From Homalodisca vitripennis (Eukaryota; Arthropoda; Insecta; Hemiptera; Cicadellidae): a DNA stretch of 64,000 nucleotides. Numbering within the stretch: the first letter of the stretch is position 1; every line of letters starts with the position of its first letter. The position numbers and the translations under genes were made by a program. The stretch spans positions 62,001-126,000 of the forward strand of contig NW_025777950.1 of NCBI RefSeq assembly GCF_021130785.1, written 5' to 3'. Shown one piece after another: positions 19,282 through 32,185 of the stretch. The notes beneath the pieces are model-generated. The model saw only the letters and a program-made list of their open reading frames with translations. It had not been told where the DNA came from and did no database searches.

Positions 19282-20255
19282 TATGTGGAGAGATGAACAA
19301 AAGGGGTACGAGACAATGGGTTGAAGCTCAATGTAGGCAAGTGCACTGTCCTTCATACTATACCACACAACACAATACAGGCCTTGACAGACAGTGGGTT
19401 GTGGGGATTGCTCTTGATGGGGAGTTTTTGACCCTTTGTGACAGGGTGAAAACGCTCGGCATCATGCTTGATAGCGATCTAACATTCTCTGAACACGTCA
19501 CTTATGTCATACAACGTGCACTTGGCAGATTAAGAGGTCTATACAGATTCAGATCTCTACTGCCGGAATTTGCGAAGCTTCAGCTTATGCAGTCCGATGG
19601 TTTTTTCCGTCATTTATTACTGCTATCCAGCCTATGGTAACAGCATCTCGCGGGGGGACGTAGAACGTATTCAGAGACTTCAAAACTCTGCGGTTCGTTT
19701 CATTTTCAACTTGAAACGTTTTGATCACGTGTCCCCCTTTCGAGATGCAGCCAGCCTGCTACCAGTGGAGTCCGTCTGCAGGATTTTGACTTGCTCATTG
19801 GTCCACAAGGTCCTATCACACCAGGAACCGCAGTACCTGAGCGAACGGTTGTAGTTCCGGGAGGGGGTCTCGCAACGCAGTACCCGCCATGGCTACCTTC
19901 TTGACTTTCGAAAAGTCAGGCATGAAGTCGGGAGGAAAAGTTTTTCGTATTTCGGCCCTAAATTGTACAATGACCTCCCCCTTAGCCTTAAGCAATACAG
20001 TTGCAATTCTTTTAAATTAAAACTTAAGGACTAACATATGTAATTGATAGATAACGTATTTAGTTGTTAGTGTATAAGTTTTAGTATTTAGTATAATCCA
20101 ATGTTGTTCCTTTTAGTTTTAATCACAAGTCTTTGTTATTTAGTATTTAAGGCCATTAAATGACTTGAGTTGTTCTGCAAAAACAGTTGTATGTACTGAG
20201 AAACGCTTGTAAATAAAGGCATTTTGATTTGATTTGATTGATTTGATTTGACTTT
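19282..20255 (+). mobile_element. 3' fragment of a second non-LTR retrotransposon
   Basis: Frames read LKLNVGKCTVLHTIPHNT, then VKTLGIMLDSDLTFSEHVTY, RALGRLRGLYRFRSLLPEFA, and after a shift near 19600 AYGNSISRGDVERIQRLQNS, AVRFIFNLKRFDHVSPFRDA, SVCRILTCSLVHKVL. The end has YFGPKLYNDLPLSLKQYSCN. This is the region after the RT catalytic box in Jockey/CR1-like elements, the same part as at 16.3-17.0 kb but a different family by sequence. The 3' end is aataaaggcattttgatt with a (GATTT)n tail to about 20255. At least one frameshift and the missing 5' part make it inactive. Confidence 0.8.
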
Positions 20256-23200
20256 TTAGTTAGGTACATTTCTAAACAGAATTAAAATAAATCGATGAAA
20301 GATAAACTGGCTGTACAGGGTATTATATATTCCCTGTATTATATTCCCTTCCTTTATTGACTGTCTTACGGGACAAATTGGCTGGACTGTTATGTTCATC
20401 CAGTACGTTCTCATTTCATTGAAAACTCAGTACCGATTCTCACAGACGTTATTAGTCATCCACAAAAGCTTTTTATCATCAGAATACAAAACTTGACCAT
20501 GTTATTTCCTTATATTCAAAATCAATTATATTGTATAGCTAAATACTCGTGCCTTTCTACAGGATTGAGACATAAACTTATTTCACATACTACGGTGTGT
20601 TAGATAATGTATTAAATGAGTCAATATTACATTCTGAAATTTATCGCCTTAACACTTCACGGTATTCGGCCTTGTTTCATGCAAATCTCGCGTTGCATAA
20701 TCATCACACTGTGAAAAGAATTTAATCGAAAGCAGGTCACATAGTTACAGGGGGGGGGGGGCCTTGGGAGACAAATGGGACCGAGATTTGTATTCTTTTA
20801 AATTGAGCCTTAGGGAATAACATGGTAATATAGAGTATGAAGACCGTTTCATCTGACCCACAGCTAGTGAATATGGTTACCTTCATGATATTTGGGTGAC
20901 AAGATTTTACTAGCAGTATTATGCCATTGCATAGATTAGGAAGGATGTTGTTATAAACAACAATATGTAGAGATACAGCAGCTCTCAAAAACACATTGTG
21001 ATGTGAAATTCCTATGAAATCTTAACCTTTAAACATTTATAGATACGACATAGTAAAGGGCGTGTTATAATTTAGCTACTGAAACCATAGACATGTTTGT
21101 CCTTGATGAGGAACTTTCATAATAGACCGATAATGTACGTTGCAAAGTCGTTTTTAGGAGTTAAGATTGATCCGTTTCTGAGCGAAGTTGTTTCAATAGA
21201 ACTTAAACTGTGTACGTGGGGTTTGAGTAAATTGTGTTGAATTGATTCTATTCTTCTTCTAACAGCAGTAGGAATATGAATTATTTCCAAGTCCATAACG
21301 ATCATCATTAAAATATCATCCAACAGTGAGATGTTTGATACAAATTAGGAGAGAATTGAAGTTGTAAAAATTTAAAAAATGTTTGTATCAAACACATTTT
21401 AGCTGTTATAATCAGAGCAAAATAAAAAAATGAGTAAAAAGCCAGTGTGTGAGGGTAGGGTAGATTTGTTTTCAGGTGGGAGGAAATGTGTCAATTAAAC
21501 CACCTGTGGAGCCGACACCTACACTGAAACCACAGATCACTGTCATCGATTGTCACGTATCTGTTTAGTATTGGATTGTTACGTTATCGAGTCCTCATTG
21601 TCACCCTCATATTCGGAAAAATCGTATATATCCAGTACTACATGCGTTTAAAGTGATATCGTTTTTATGATTTTTCTGGATTAACGATACCTAAAATAAA
21701 AGGTTTTTGAATTAAAAATATTCCCTCTTCTGTCCTTTAAAATACCATCATAACAGAATTTTTTAAATAATTATATGAACACGTGCCTTGTAGACAAGTA
21801 GGCGGTATAAGTAAACCTTATGGAACATACAGAGTTTTTACCACTTATTTATTAGTTTGCTTAAAATTAAGTTTAAGGGATTATTGAATAAAAATGTTAG
21901 GCTTATGTTCTAAAATAGTTAATTTGTATATCACAATATTGTAATCAATTCTAACTGCTCTTAAAATAAGACTAAAATTTAATTTTTCAAAAAATATATC
22001 AGATTTAGGTGACTTATTCAGGATGTAGTGTGTTTTATCTAACATTTTCAATCATGTAAACTAACTAATAAATGTTGTAGCAAACTAAACATAGCATGAG
22101 AGCATTTTTATGATGGTTATTTATATATTCAAATTTAACTTATACTTTAAACTATACTTTTGGCATGTTCATATTTATGCTCGTCAGTTTTATGAATTTT
22201 CGCACTCACTCAACGTTATGTATTGTTTCAGAAAATGAAGAAGATGACAGGTAACACTTCTAAAAATACCTCATTCAATATTCATAATATGTTTGTATCA
22301 TCTCCTGGTAAAAACCATTCATTGTTACAATGAGCTTTAATAATCCATTAGGTGAGTTTTGAAACCTGATTATACATTGTAATGTCTTTAATAATAAAAC
22401 TATAACACATTGTAACCAGTTATAATCTAACAATTACACTTTTGTTGAGCTTATACTGAGTTATATCGTAAAACAATAACACGGCTGACACAGCTTAGAA
22501 ATTATACGCCTTGCTGTAAAAATGTATTATAGTACATAGGCTACTAGGTATTTTAAGTAAGAACCGAAAGAGACAGCCCCACACCCCTGTCTACTCTACA
22601 CTTCCTGACCAGAGACCGAAGTAGCTGGCTACTTAACCAGTAGATGACTTACGCCTCACCGCTCACACCAGCTCTCACCTAGAGCGGTCGACCGAGACTA
22701 AGAAAAATGGGACAGAAAGATAAAAAAGTGGAAGTAATGACATACTCAGCTCGGGTAATCCCGTGATCGCCGCCCAAGTACTAATAAAGATAATGAGCCC
22801 TGAGGGAGAGGTAACATTTAACTTTATATGTAATATAAGATACTATTAAAATCAAAAGGAATTAATTATTCGGTAAGGTTTCGTTGACACATTCCAATGT
22901 AAAATGTTAAAATTTAAATCATTGACATTATTTATTGGAAGAGTAAATATTAAATCACAACATTTTTTCCTAACTAATAGTGCAAACAAATGTATTATAA
23001 TTGTTAAATGTTTAGTCTTTAATTATTTTAATTGAAAAACGCACAATCTATTAGCATTACGAAAGCTATAATAATTGTACTTATGAATAAAAGTTTGTGA
23101 TATAATTCATAAGTAAACTATTTAATTATAACATTTCGTGGATATCAAGAAAAATTTAAACATATCATGTTTTCTTAAAATTGTGCGTGGTAAAAATCAG

Positions 23201-23366
23201 AATAAAAAGAAAAATGAAGTCAACAAAAATGTTATTGCGAGACAAAGTAAATATAAATTTAAAAAGTATATCACATGTAGTTGTAATTATGTAAATTGAG
23301 TAGACAATTTTTATGTGACAATCAATTAGACTACCTGCAATATATTATGTTCTGGGTTTAATATAA
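20256..23366. other. Intergenic stretch, no gene seen
   Basis: Contains a G run (20751-20761) and a GC-richer block at about 22560-22800 (gtctactctacacttcctga and onward) that looks like part of an unrecognised repeat. The small open frames at 20737-20994 and 21117-21323 (minus) have no recognisable motif. Confidence 0.4.
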
Positions 23367-26145
23367 GGTATTAATTCACCAAATTCGATGAATATCTACA
23401 GCCAATGCTTAAAATTAGCTCTTTGAACAAAATAAGTCACTTCACAGCATAAGGAACGAGATTAATTATTTAAAAGCGTCTTAGTACTCGTTTTAACTTG
23501 ACAGTTTTATACGACTTCTAATTGGAATTATGGACCTATTGAATTAATTCCTACTTCTTTTTATATTAAACTCAATTGCCTGAAATTTTCAGTTTGATTT
23601 AATACACATTCCATTAAGAGAGTGATTGGCTTTATTAATTTAAACAATTATTTGTTTTATTTAAAACCAAGAATACTTTAATTGTTTGTTATATATTAAT
23701 ATCTGTTGGTGAGAAATGCGAAATCGATTCAAAATATTGTTTTAGTAACATAAATGATCATTGGTAGAATATTATTTATGACATAAATCTCCTATTTACT
23801 ATTATCATTTTAGCTACTTATGTTTACGTGTATATGGGCATTAATGTACGACTTGTACATAAGAAACAAATTCTATTGGCTGACCAGCCACAATATTAGA
23901 TAGATTTCCATTAGATTAGGTAAGCTTCTTATATTCAAACTTGTGATAAAGAACCACCTTGTTACAAAAGATCAACAGGAATGCATGAACACCACTAAAC
24001 TAGCAAATGTTTTAAAAACCGAGAATATCATGGTTCCTATAGTGTAAATGACGTTTTGTTACTATATTTTGAAATGTTTTGCTGGAATATTGGAAAAAAT
24101 AATCCTTTTTAGTCTAGCATTGTAGTCCACAATATGAATGGGTCAGTTTATACGTGGTTTACATATGTCGATTTTATAAAACACCCCTCAATTTAGTATA
24201 ACTTCCAAGCCATGAATGCTTATTTCGAGCTTTAAAAGAGATTAAGCTTTACGTATTTACTTTTTTAACGCTATCCACTGGACTAGTAGTAACCATTTTC
24301 CAAGTGATTCTCTTATTTGCACTACCCATTTGTCACGTTGGGTCATTCTGAAGAATAAGGCTTTGGTTTACTAGTCATATGGAGTAAAACCAGTCACTAA
24401 ATTTGTCAGTTAATTTTATCTCTACAGTAACATTTCTGTGGTTATTACTTACCTCCATCCACCACACAGGAATATAAGATCTTTTTAATACAATTTTAGC
24501 TATGTTAGCAGCACCGGCGGCGCATACTGATGTCACTCTTTCCTACTCTATGTAGTGGCTTGTTGAAAATTCCGTGTGTCCATAAAGGAAGTGGACAATT
24601 CTAACAGCCGGATGTAGTACAGTGACTGAGATGTTATTTCAAGGACAAATTATAAACCTCATACAGTTTTATGTCCTTAATATTGATTGTAGAATTTTGG
24701 GAGATGTCTCATTTCAAAAATATCAGTATCGTCATCCTAAATATTTTAAGACAAGGAGCTTAAGAATTTACAAAGCTACTGGGATTTAAAATTTGTTATT
24801 ACTTTCAACAAGGGCTTTTCACTCTATATTTGCGTTCTTTCTTCAAAAATAAGTATGAAATACATTTAGGTATTTTTCTCCCAGAATAAAATAATTGCGT
24901 TTAAAATTTCTTTTTCAATTTTAATTGAAGAAATTAACTGAATCCGTGGTACAATTTAGATATCCTTGATGAGTTACATATGTTTCTTTATATTAATTAA
25001 AATAATACAATCTTAAATTGAAAAGGTTACCTAATGGATAGTTTAATATTAAACTGTAAGATGAATCCATGTTGTTTAATTGAAAACATTTAATAATTGC
25101 AAGAAAAATCCTAATCAATAGTCAAAAGTACGAAAATATGAAATTTATATAAACGCAATCCAAGGTTCAATATGATAAGAATACGATAATTTTCGCTTTT
25201 GACTTTATAATGGATTTTATAATTAAAGTTATTTGATATTATTTTACCTCAATATTTAGATTCTATGTTTATATGACAATGAATAGTTTATAAATTATTA
25301 AAATTTTTAAGAGAACAAAAATACATTTCAATCATCTGCTACTCTATACAAAAAAATTAACAAAAATGAATAATAGTCCAGACTAAATAAAAATTAAAAA
25401 ATGAAGCAGGAAATTGAACACTAATATATGAAAAGTAATTTAAGAACGAACAGGTTTTCATATTAAACATTACAGAGAATTAATCTCATAATTTTGTACG
25501 AGTTCGTCTGAAAATGGGCAATCAAGCGTTATTACGCTTATAAGTATATTATTAAATAAACATATGATACAAAACTCAAACAGCCAAAATACAATTTTTA
25601 ATACAACTATCACAACATATTGCAATTATTAATTGGAAAACTGTAAACGTATACTTCACAAAGAATTATTTACTCATAACTCATCTATACCCAAAATATT
25701 TATTTCTCTGCTAGAGAAGCCCCACAGTATCTCAGTCTAAAAGTGCTTAAGCTAATCACTTAAAATATATATTTTTAAAATGTTATTTTCCTGAAACGAG
25801 GAATCGAATTGAGAATTGAGGACGTATCTCAATAGGTTGAGGCCATTCCGCATAACCTACAATCTGTTAAATGAAAATAATTATCGAACATTAATGTCCT
25901 GTACTGACATTTTTGTAACTATAAATCATCTATAAAAGTATAATACACACACTTCCATAAGAGAAACATTTTAAAATGAGAAAGAATATCTTGTGATTAC
26001 TTATTCTAATTCCTAATGACTGAAAATAAATAAATATGTGTATTTTAATTAAACATAATAAATTTTACATAATAAGAACTGTATGTACTTTTTCTACCTT
26101 ATGTGAAAAGACTGCACTAGTATTGGATAATTAACAGGTTCCCAC

Positions 26146-26148
<3 letters not shown>

Positions 26149-26203
<55 letters not shown>
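26149..26203. repeat. (AT)n microsatellite in large repeat copy 2
   Basis: About 55 bases of uninterrupted AT, longer than the same site in copy 1. Confidence 0.95.
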
Positions 26204-26204
<1 letters not shown>

Positions 26205-26661
26205 CAAAATTATTAACTTATACTTACTACGATTTTATATTCAATTTCAATATATAAATATTGAAAGAAATTTTTATTCAAGTTATACAATATTACAGCT
26301 ATAAAACTGTGGACTTGACAAACAAAATGTGTTTTGACGTATTTAAAAAAAAACATATAAAACTAAATATTTGTAAGAAAAAACAAAATAATTTCCAACA
26401 ACTTCAGAATATTTATTAATATGTATGAAAGTATTCATTATACACTAATTGTAATTCAAACCTACGTTAATCATAAACCTCAAATATTGTTTTTTTGTAC
26501 TCGTAGTTTTTAAAAAGCATATTTATTTTTAAAGTACCATGTACTTTATTTTTAATATTGTTCATTTCTATGGGTGTAAAACTGGGACAATTTTTCCCAA
26601 AGCTGCAAAGAATGAAATAAACAAAGCTGAATGTATTATAAAATAGAACTCACCACAAAGC

Positions 26662-26796
26662 TTATGTTACATTGTTGTACGCAAACACTGAAGTTTTACC
26701 GGAACCAGTGTAGGAGGACGTCGACATTAGCATGAGAGTACAGGGAATGCAGAACAGCGCCTTGCAACAATAGACCGACACTGTATTGTAAACCAC
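26662..26796 (+). repeat. Third copy of the 134-base unit
   Basis: Matches 14292-14425 and 14472-14607 with only a few differences. Here it is followed by a diverged unit (ttaccggaactattgtgaag at about 26875) in place of a close copy. Confidence 0.8.
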
Positions 26797-26844
26797 TGGT
26801 GTGTCTTCCTTACCTCTGGGACGAGATATGTGTTCTGTCTGCTT

Positions 26845-29221
26845 ATATTAAAATTTTCTAAACAATTTCAAGTCTTACCGGAACTATTGTGAAGGACCAC
26901 TTCAGTGGGCAAGGCTAGGGACGATATATATGTTATTATCTTGGTTATTTAATATAATATAATATTCGTCCTAAAAATTAATACTTATAGCAGTGTAGTT
27001 AGTAGACTGTATATAAATTCACCTACAAAGATGCTTATCTGATCTCGTAATGATAATTTTTAACTAACCTACAACACCATAGATAGGTTGTGTGGAAATT
27101 ATTATTTACAGTCGATAAACACACATTGATAATTTGAGAACTTTCTCATAGTGCACTGAATTTGTACGAAAAGTTGCTCAAAGCTTCTGAAAGAACGCTA
27201 AAATTTTTAAAGCTGTGTGTATACATGTTCCTGTATCAGTCTAATCGCTTTGAAAAACCGGATGCCTATAGTTACAAAGACGTATAACAGTTTAAGGATA
27301 CAGTTTTCGAACACAATTATTAAGCTAACGATAATATTGACAAAATATTCATGAATGAAGCTTTATCCTTCTGATTTAGAATGAATTCCTTATTTTTTCA
27401 TAAACTAGCTATAGTAAGAACGTTGAGGTTATTAACTAGTTTAGGATTTTGTTAGTTAAACCCTTTTCTTGCTGCGTAAGAAATAAACACAATTATTAAA
27501 CACATATCCAACCACTCACTCAAGCCTCACTCTTTCAAAATAATCTCTAATTACGGAAAAGAACTACAATTTATTTGTAATAACAACAACAACAACAAAT
27601 TTTTATAAAAATTCAGTCTCTGACTAGTAGTAAGAACTGCATTATTAAATTTGAAACAAATTTTGTCGTATGTCTTATTCGGTCATCTGGTCAAACTGTA
27701 TAACGAGACCCATGAGGTGATGGGGTGAGACAAGGGAGTATTGACTGCAATGAACCGGAAGTGACTGTCTCAATCAATAGAAAGGAACGTCACCTGTACA
27801 CCTCTATCTTCTTCTTTAATGAATTCGCTTGGTATTCTTTAATACTCCTTATTAATTAAACCCCATTCAATATTTACATGCAAAATTACATCTTCCTAAG
27901 AAATAAACGATTGTAACTAGTAATAGTATTAATAGTTAATAGTAGCTGAAATGGTAAGAATATGTTTTAATCCATTTGCGGCAATTAAATTTGTCTTAGT
28001 GATATTGTCTTTCTTGTCTAAATTTCGTAATGCAAAAGTAATTCCTAACTGTAAAATTAATTAAAAAAAGTATTATGATAAGACAGAGCCCACTTGAGTA
28101 AGTATACAAATGATATTTAAAATATATTCTTTACCCAATATATTCAATTTACGTTTTAAAATCTGTTTGCTCTTTCATGAAAGTAAGCTAGGTTAATTTA
28201 TTTACTTTTAAAGTTACATTAAACAACAAAGTAAAAGCTTTATGATTTTAATACAAATTTACAACATTGCATCATTTATTCACCACATTAGTTGAAGGCA
28301 TGCCTATTCCTACATCCTAAAACAAAAGCGTTCAATTAAGTCAGCTTAATATGGAATTAACTCAGTAAGATGCTTGTGGAATGTGTTTACCATTATTAAA
28401 ACGATATTGAAAACTTAGCAGTATGTGATGCATATGACACATGTGCTTAAAAATCTGTATGAAATGCCAATAAAAGAAAGATTTCTTTCTCCAAAAAATT
28501 GGCGTCGTATCAATTTGCTGATTCACCCTACTTGTATAAAACGTTATATATTAGGTAATATACTAAAAATATGTCCTATTTATCTACTTTTTAAATAATG
28601 ACAGTGGCAATTTTCATTTTTGAATATTTATTTATTTGTACAGGAAAGTTCATACTTATTTGAGGGCTCTAGGACTACGTCTAAAAAATGAAACATTCAT
28701 TTGAAATATTTATAAAGGGGAAATGTTACTTTATAATGCATTTTTCATTCTTTCTCATAATTTTGATAATATTTTATGCTTTTTAAATTATTCGTGGAAC
28801 TTATAACTTATTAGAACAAATATCATTATGCAATATTTTTTGCAAAATGTCAAAAAGCGTCCCGTTTCATATTATGTTGTGTTTATTTATTACTCAAAGT
28901 ATTTCAGTTTTTATTACCAAAAACTATTTCTATGAAGAACATGATTTCATAATAAAATATAAAATTCTGTAAAGGCTCAAATTTGTCATTGTTTTCGGAG
29001 TTTCCAAAATTCTGTGTCTATGTTTGTTGTCTCGGATAAGTATATCTTTAATTTTGATATTATTGTTTAGTCTTATGGGTAACAATGTAGGCAAAACGAA
29101 AATTGAAGAACAAATTAGTGTGTAGATAAACTGAGCACACTCTTATGCCATTCAAGCATTTGAGATAGTAAACACAGTGTGACATAGTAAACACTTGAGT
29201 AGCCTTACGTTTATATATATA

Positions 29222-29263
<42 letters not shown>

Positions 29264-32085
29264 GTGAGTTCAACGCTCTGAAATTTTATTAAAAGTTAAG
29301 ATTTTATCAAGTTTCAAAAGTTAACCAATCAAACAAAATTAATTCTACGTAAGAAAACTCGACTATTAAGAGCATATCTCTTCATGAGATTAGACAAAGG
29401 GAGAAACAGTCTTCCTGTAATCACTTCAGCAAATAGTTAGTGCTTCTACTGATTGTTAGGTCAAAGCAGAGGGATGGACCACATCCAAGCATGATATAAT
29501 TGATATTATGCCTAAAGTCTCTAAAATGAGCGGAGCCTAATGTGCGGTCTAATATCTGTTGTAGGCTTATCTTTTAATACTATAACACATGGCCCAACTT
29601 TTAAAAGAAAACCTTTGAATACCCGTACAAACTTTTTATTTAATCAAAATGTTCATTTCTTCAAATATTGGAATTGGGTTTCCACAATTAGTTTAACTTA
29701 CTGTACAATACCAAGACCTGTAATAACTTTCTTAATTAGTTTGCTTCGGAATACTATATACATTTTTGTCTTTTGGAAATATTGTAACATCACACTAAAC
29801 GAAAACCGATTGGAAGAGTCTGATCACACATATTAAGGTTTGTTTTGTTTAAATGTAGTGTAATCATATATACATGAGTTTCTTTATGTTAATTGATGAA
29901 TTTTATACCACATCGAAACAAAAACTAGACAATTTTAATTCAATGGTGTGTATACAGACTGCATTAGCACTTTTAGAATCAAAAAAATAACCATTTAAGA
30001 CATGATTTAAATTGAATAATGCAAATAAGCTGTATAGGAATACTAAAGAGTTGCCGTTCTTGTGGATTCTTACAACTGGCTCAGGAGACTGGGTACAACA
30101 ACATTTACCAGTGGCGGTTAATATTAGATTATGTCGGAGAGTAATTATGTAGAGCCTCGTTATTTTCCTTCTCACCCTTACACGATATACTAGACTTGAG
30201 ATTGTGTGCTCTCCTAACATAATTACCCTAATAATACAATGATATTATACCGTATATTAATAAGTAATTTGAAATTTGGCACATACATTACGCATGTTAA
30301 ATATAAGCACTAATGCAGTTTAAAAAATATTAACCAACGAAAGGGGTTTAAATAAGATTACAATCACTATAAAAAACTATATTTTGTTTTTCCAACTTCC
30401 CAATGTCGTAGGATGATGACACAGGAGTACCTCAAGATGTATTCCAGGAATGTATAGTAAGGAATGTCTTTATTACCAGGCGAAGTCAGGTCTAAGAAGC
30501 CCTTTCTAACACTTAACCTGGGCACCAACGACTTAAAGGTGACATCCGAACCATCGCCAATAGGCAGGCTGCTTGCAAGGAGAGGTTCACTCTGTGAACG
30601 CCCATCCAATGATTGACGTTGCTTGATACGGTTATTTCGAGATACCCACCTTACCCACTACGCTGCGCCTGGCCGTTTTTGTCTAGACTTGAAACGTTTT
30701 AAAAAAACTATATTTTTAATTTTCAACCTCTCGATAACCTAAAAATGTGAATCTTTACAACACCATGTAAATAGAAAGAATGTTTTTTCATACGAATCAT
30801 CCATCCATCGGGGTTGAAATGGAGTTGTATTCCCAACAAAAAAACTATTTTTTCCTAATATAAATAATTTTTTGCCACCCTAATACGCCAAACTTCGCAC
30901 AAATGTTCCTAATTACATACATACAAAATCAAAAGCAATGCCGTGGAGATTAACCACCCATAGAGGTTTAAATAGAATTGATACACGTAGAAAAATATAA
31001 AATGACCAGAAATTTACCTAAATAGATTTTAAAGACCAAATTTCTATGACTTCATCGGACATCAACTGAAGCACGGCAACATAAGCAGATTCCAATTGTC
31101 GGAAGTAGTCACTTTTCTACGTAAGCATCCACATTTAACCAATTTATGGTCATTTTCGGTATAAACGATGCTATTGCAGGGGAATTAATCCAAATTGCTA
31201 GAAGCATACGATTTTTATACCAAATAATATTTTATGACCTTTATTCTTGATCAGAACAAGAATAAAAACGCTGCTATGGCACGAAAATATCGTAGACTAT
31301 TAGTAATAGTTAAATCACTGAAGTAATCACTTTTTAATTTTAGCAACAAAACAAATTATACAATGACGTGTGAAATATAATTTATTTTTATAAAACATGT
31401 GTATTCACTTTATAAACGTAATAGGACCCATGGAGATTATTTAGATTTTGAATCAATTAACAGTAGTTACTGAATTACTACGTACCATAACATAACTATT
31501 TCATACATATTCTATTTTATTATAGGTCTTCTTTATATTAAATTATAATTTCTTTCACTAATATTACTATGACAAATTTAGTTCTATGTACTTATATATT
31601 TAACAGGTACTGACATTCTTCAGACTATTCATTCAAATATTCAATTTGCAGAGAAATTGTTGTATTTCAATAATACTAATAATCATTTTTGCTCTCACAC
31701 TGCAGAGCTCCAATAATGTATCTTTAAACTTACACTTCAGTTGTGTTTAGGCCATTAAAAAACAAACCTACGACGTACCTGTTATTCTATAAGAAAACAA
31801 ATCGCTTGGAAAGCTGTGATAACTGCTATACATTTCTTCATTACGTATATTTTTTTAATTTATGAATGCATAAAATACACATTGACCCTCAGAAAAATAT
31901 TGAGTACTGTTGTTTTTCAATAGTTGAAATGTAATATTGAGAATATTATACAAGTACTTCAGCGATAATAACCTCAGTGGACTCAAATTTACCAGTAATT
32001 ATAAGAAAAAAAACTGTTTGAAATGAAAATTGATATTTCTAACTTTATAGAGAGAAAGCTGAACTTCATCAGATGGAAAAGGGTG
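26845..32085. other. Intergenic stretch, no gene seen
   Basis: Mostly AT-rich. It includes an (AAC)n run (27582-27598), an (AT)n tract (29212-29262) and a GC-richer block at 30380-30680 whose minus strand has an 80-residue open frame (LPIGDGSDVTFKSLVPRLSV ...) that I do not recognise; its base composition suggests an inserted repeat. The frames at 29540-29836 and 29903-30220 show no motif. Confidence 0.4.
29212..29262. repeat. (AT)n microsatellite
   Basis: Near-perfect AT alternation with one acg interruption. Confidence 0.9.
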
Positions 32086-32185
32086 GTAACAATGTACAGA
32101 TGGAGGCCGGAAGTAACAGAATGTTCCGGCCCTAAATCCTTCAATGTTACCTTCCTCTCACACCCTTCGGAAGCTACATTCCAGA
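32086..32185 (+). repeat. Dispersed repeat with GGCCGGAA hairpin, copy 1
   Basis: Shares tggaggccggaagt, gttccggccctaaatcc and cacccttcgg with 56936-57035 in the same orientation. A perfect 8-bp inverted repeat, ggccggaa (32105-32112) and ttccggcc (32124-32131), has an 11-base loop. GC-rich against its surroundings. Confidence 0.65.

Larger units (their letters stand above)
23367..26844 (+). repeat. Large dispersed repeat, copy 2 (about 3.48 kb)
   Basis: Direct-orientation partner of 10997-14474, with the same boundaries and order. Examples of differences are an extra atcattttagctacttatgt segment near 23806 and a ggcgg insertion near 24520. Right of it the sequence continues into a weakly similar third unit of the 180-bp repeat (to about 26930). 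Confidence 0.85.
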
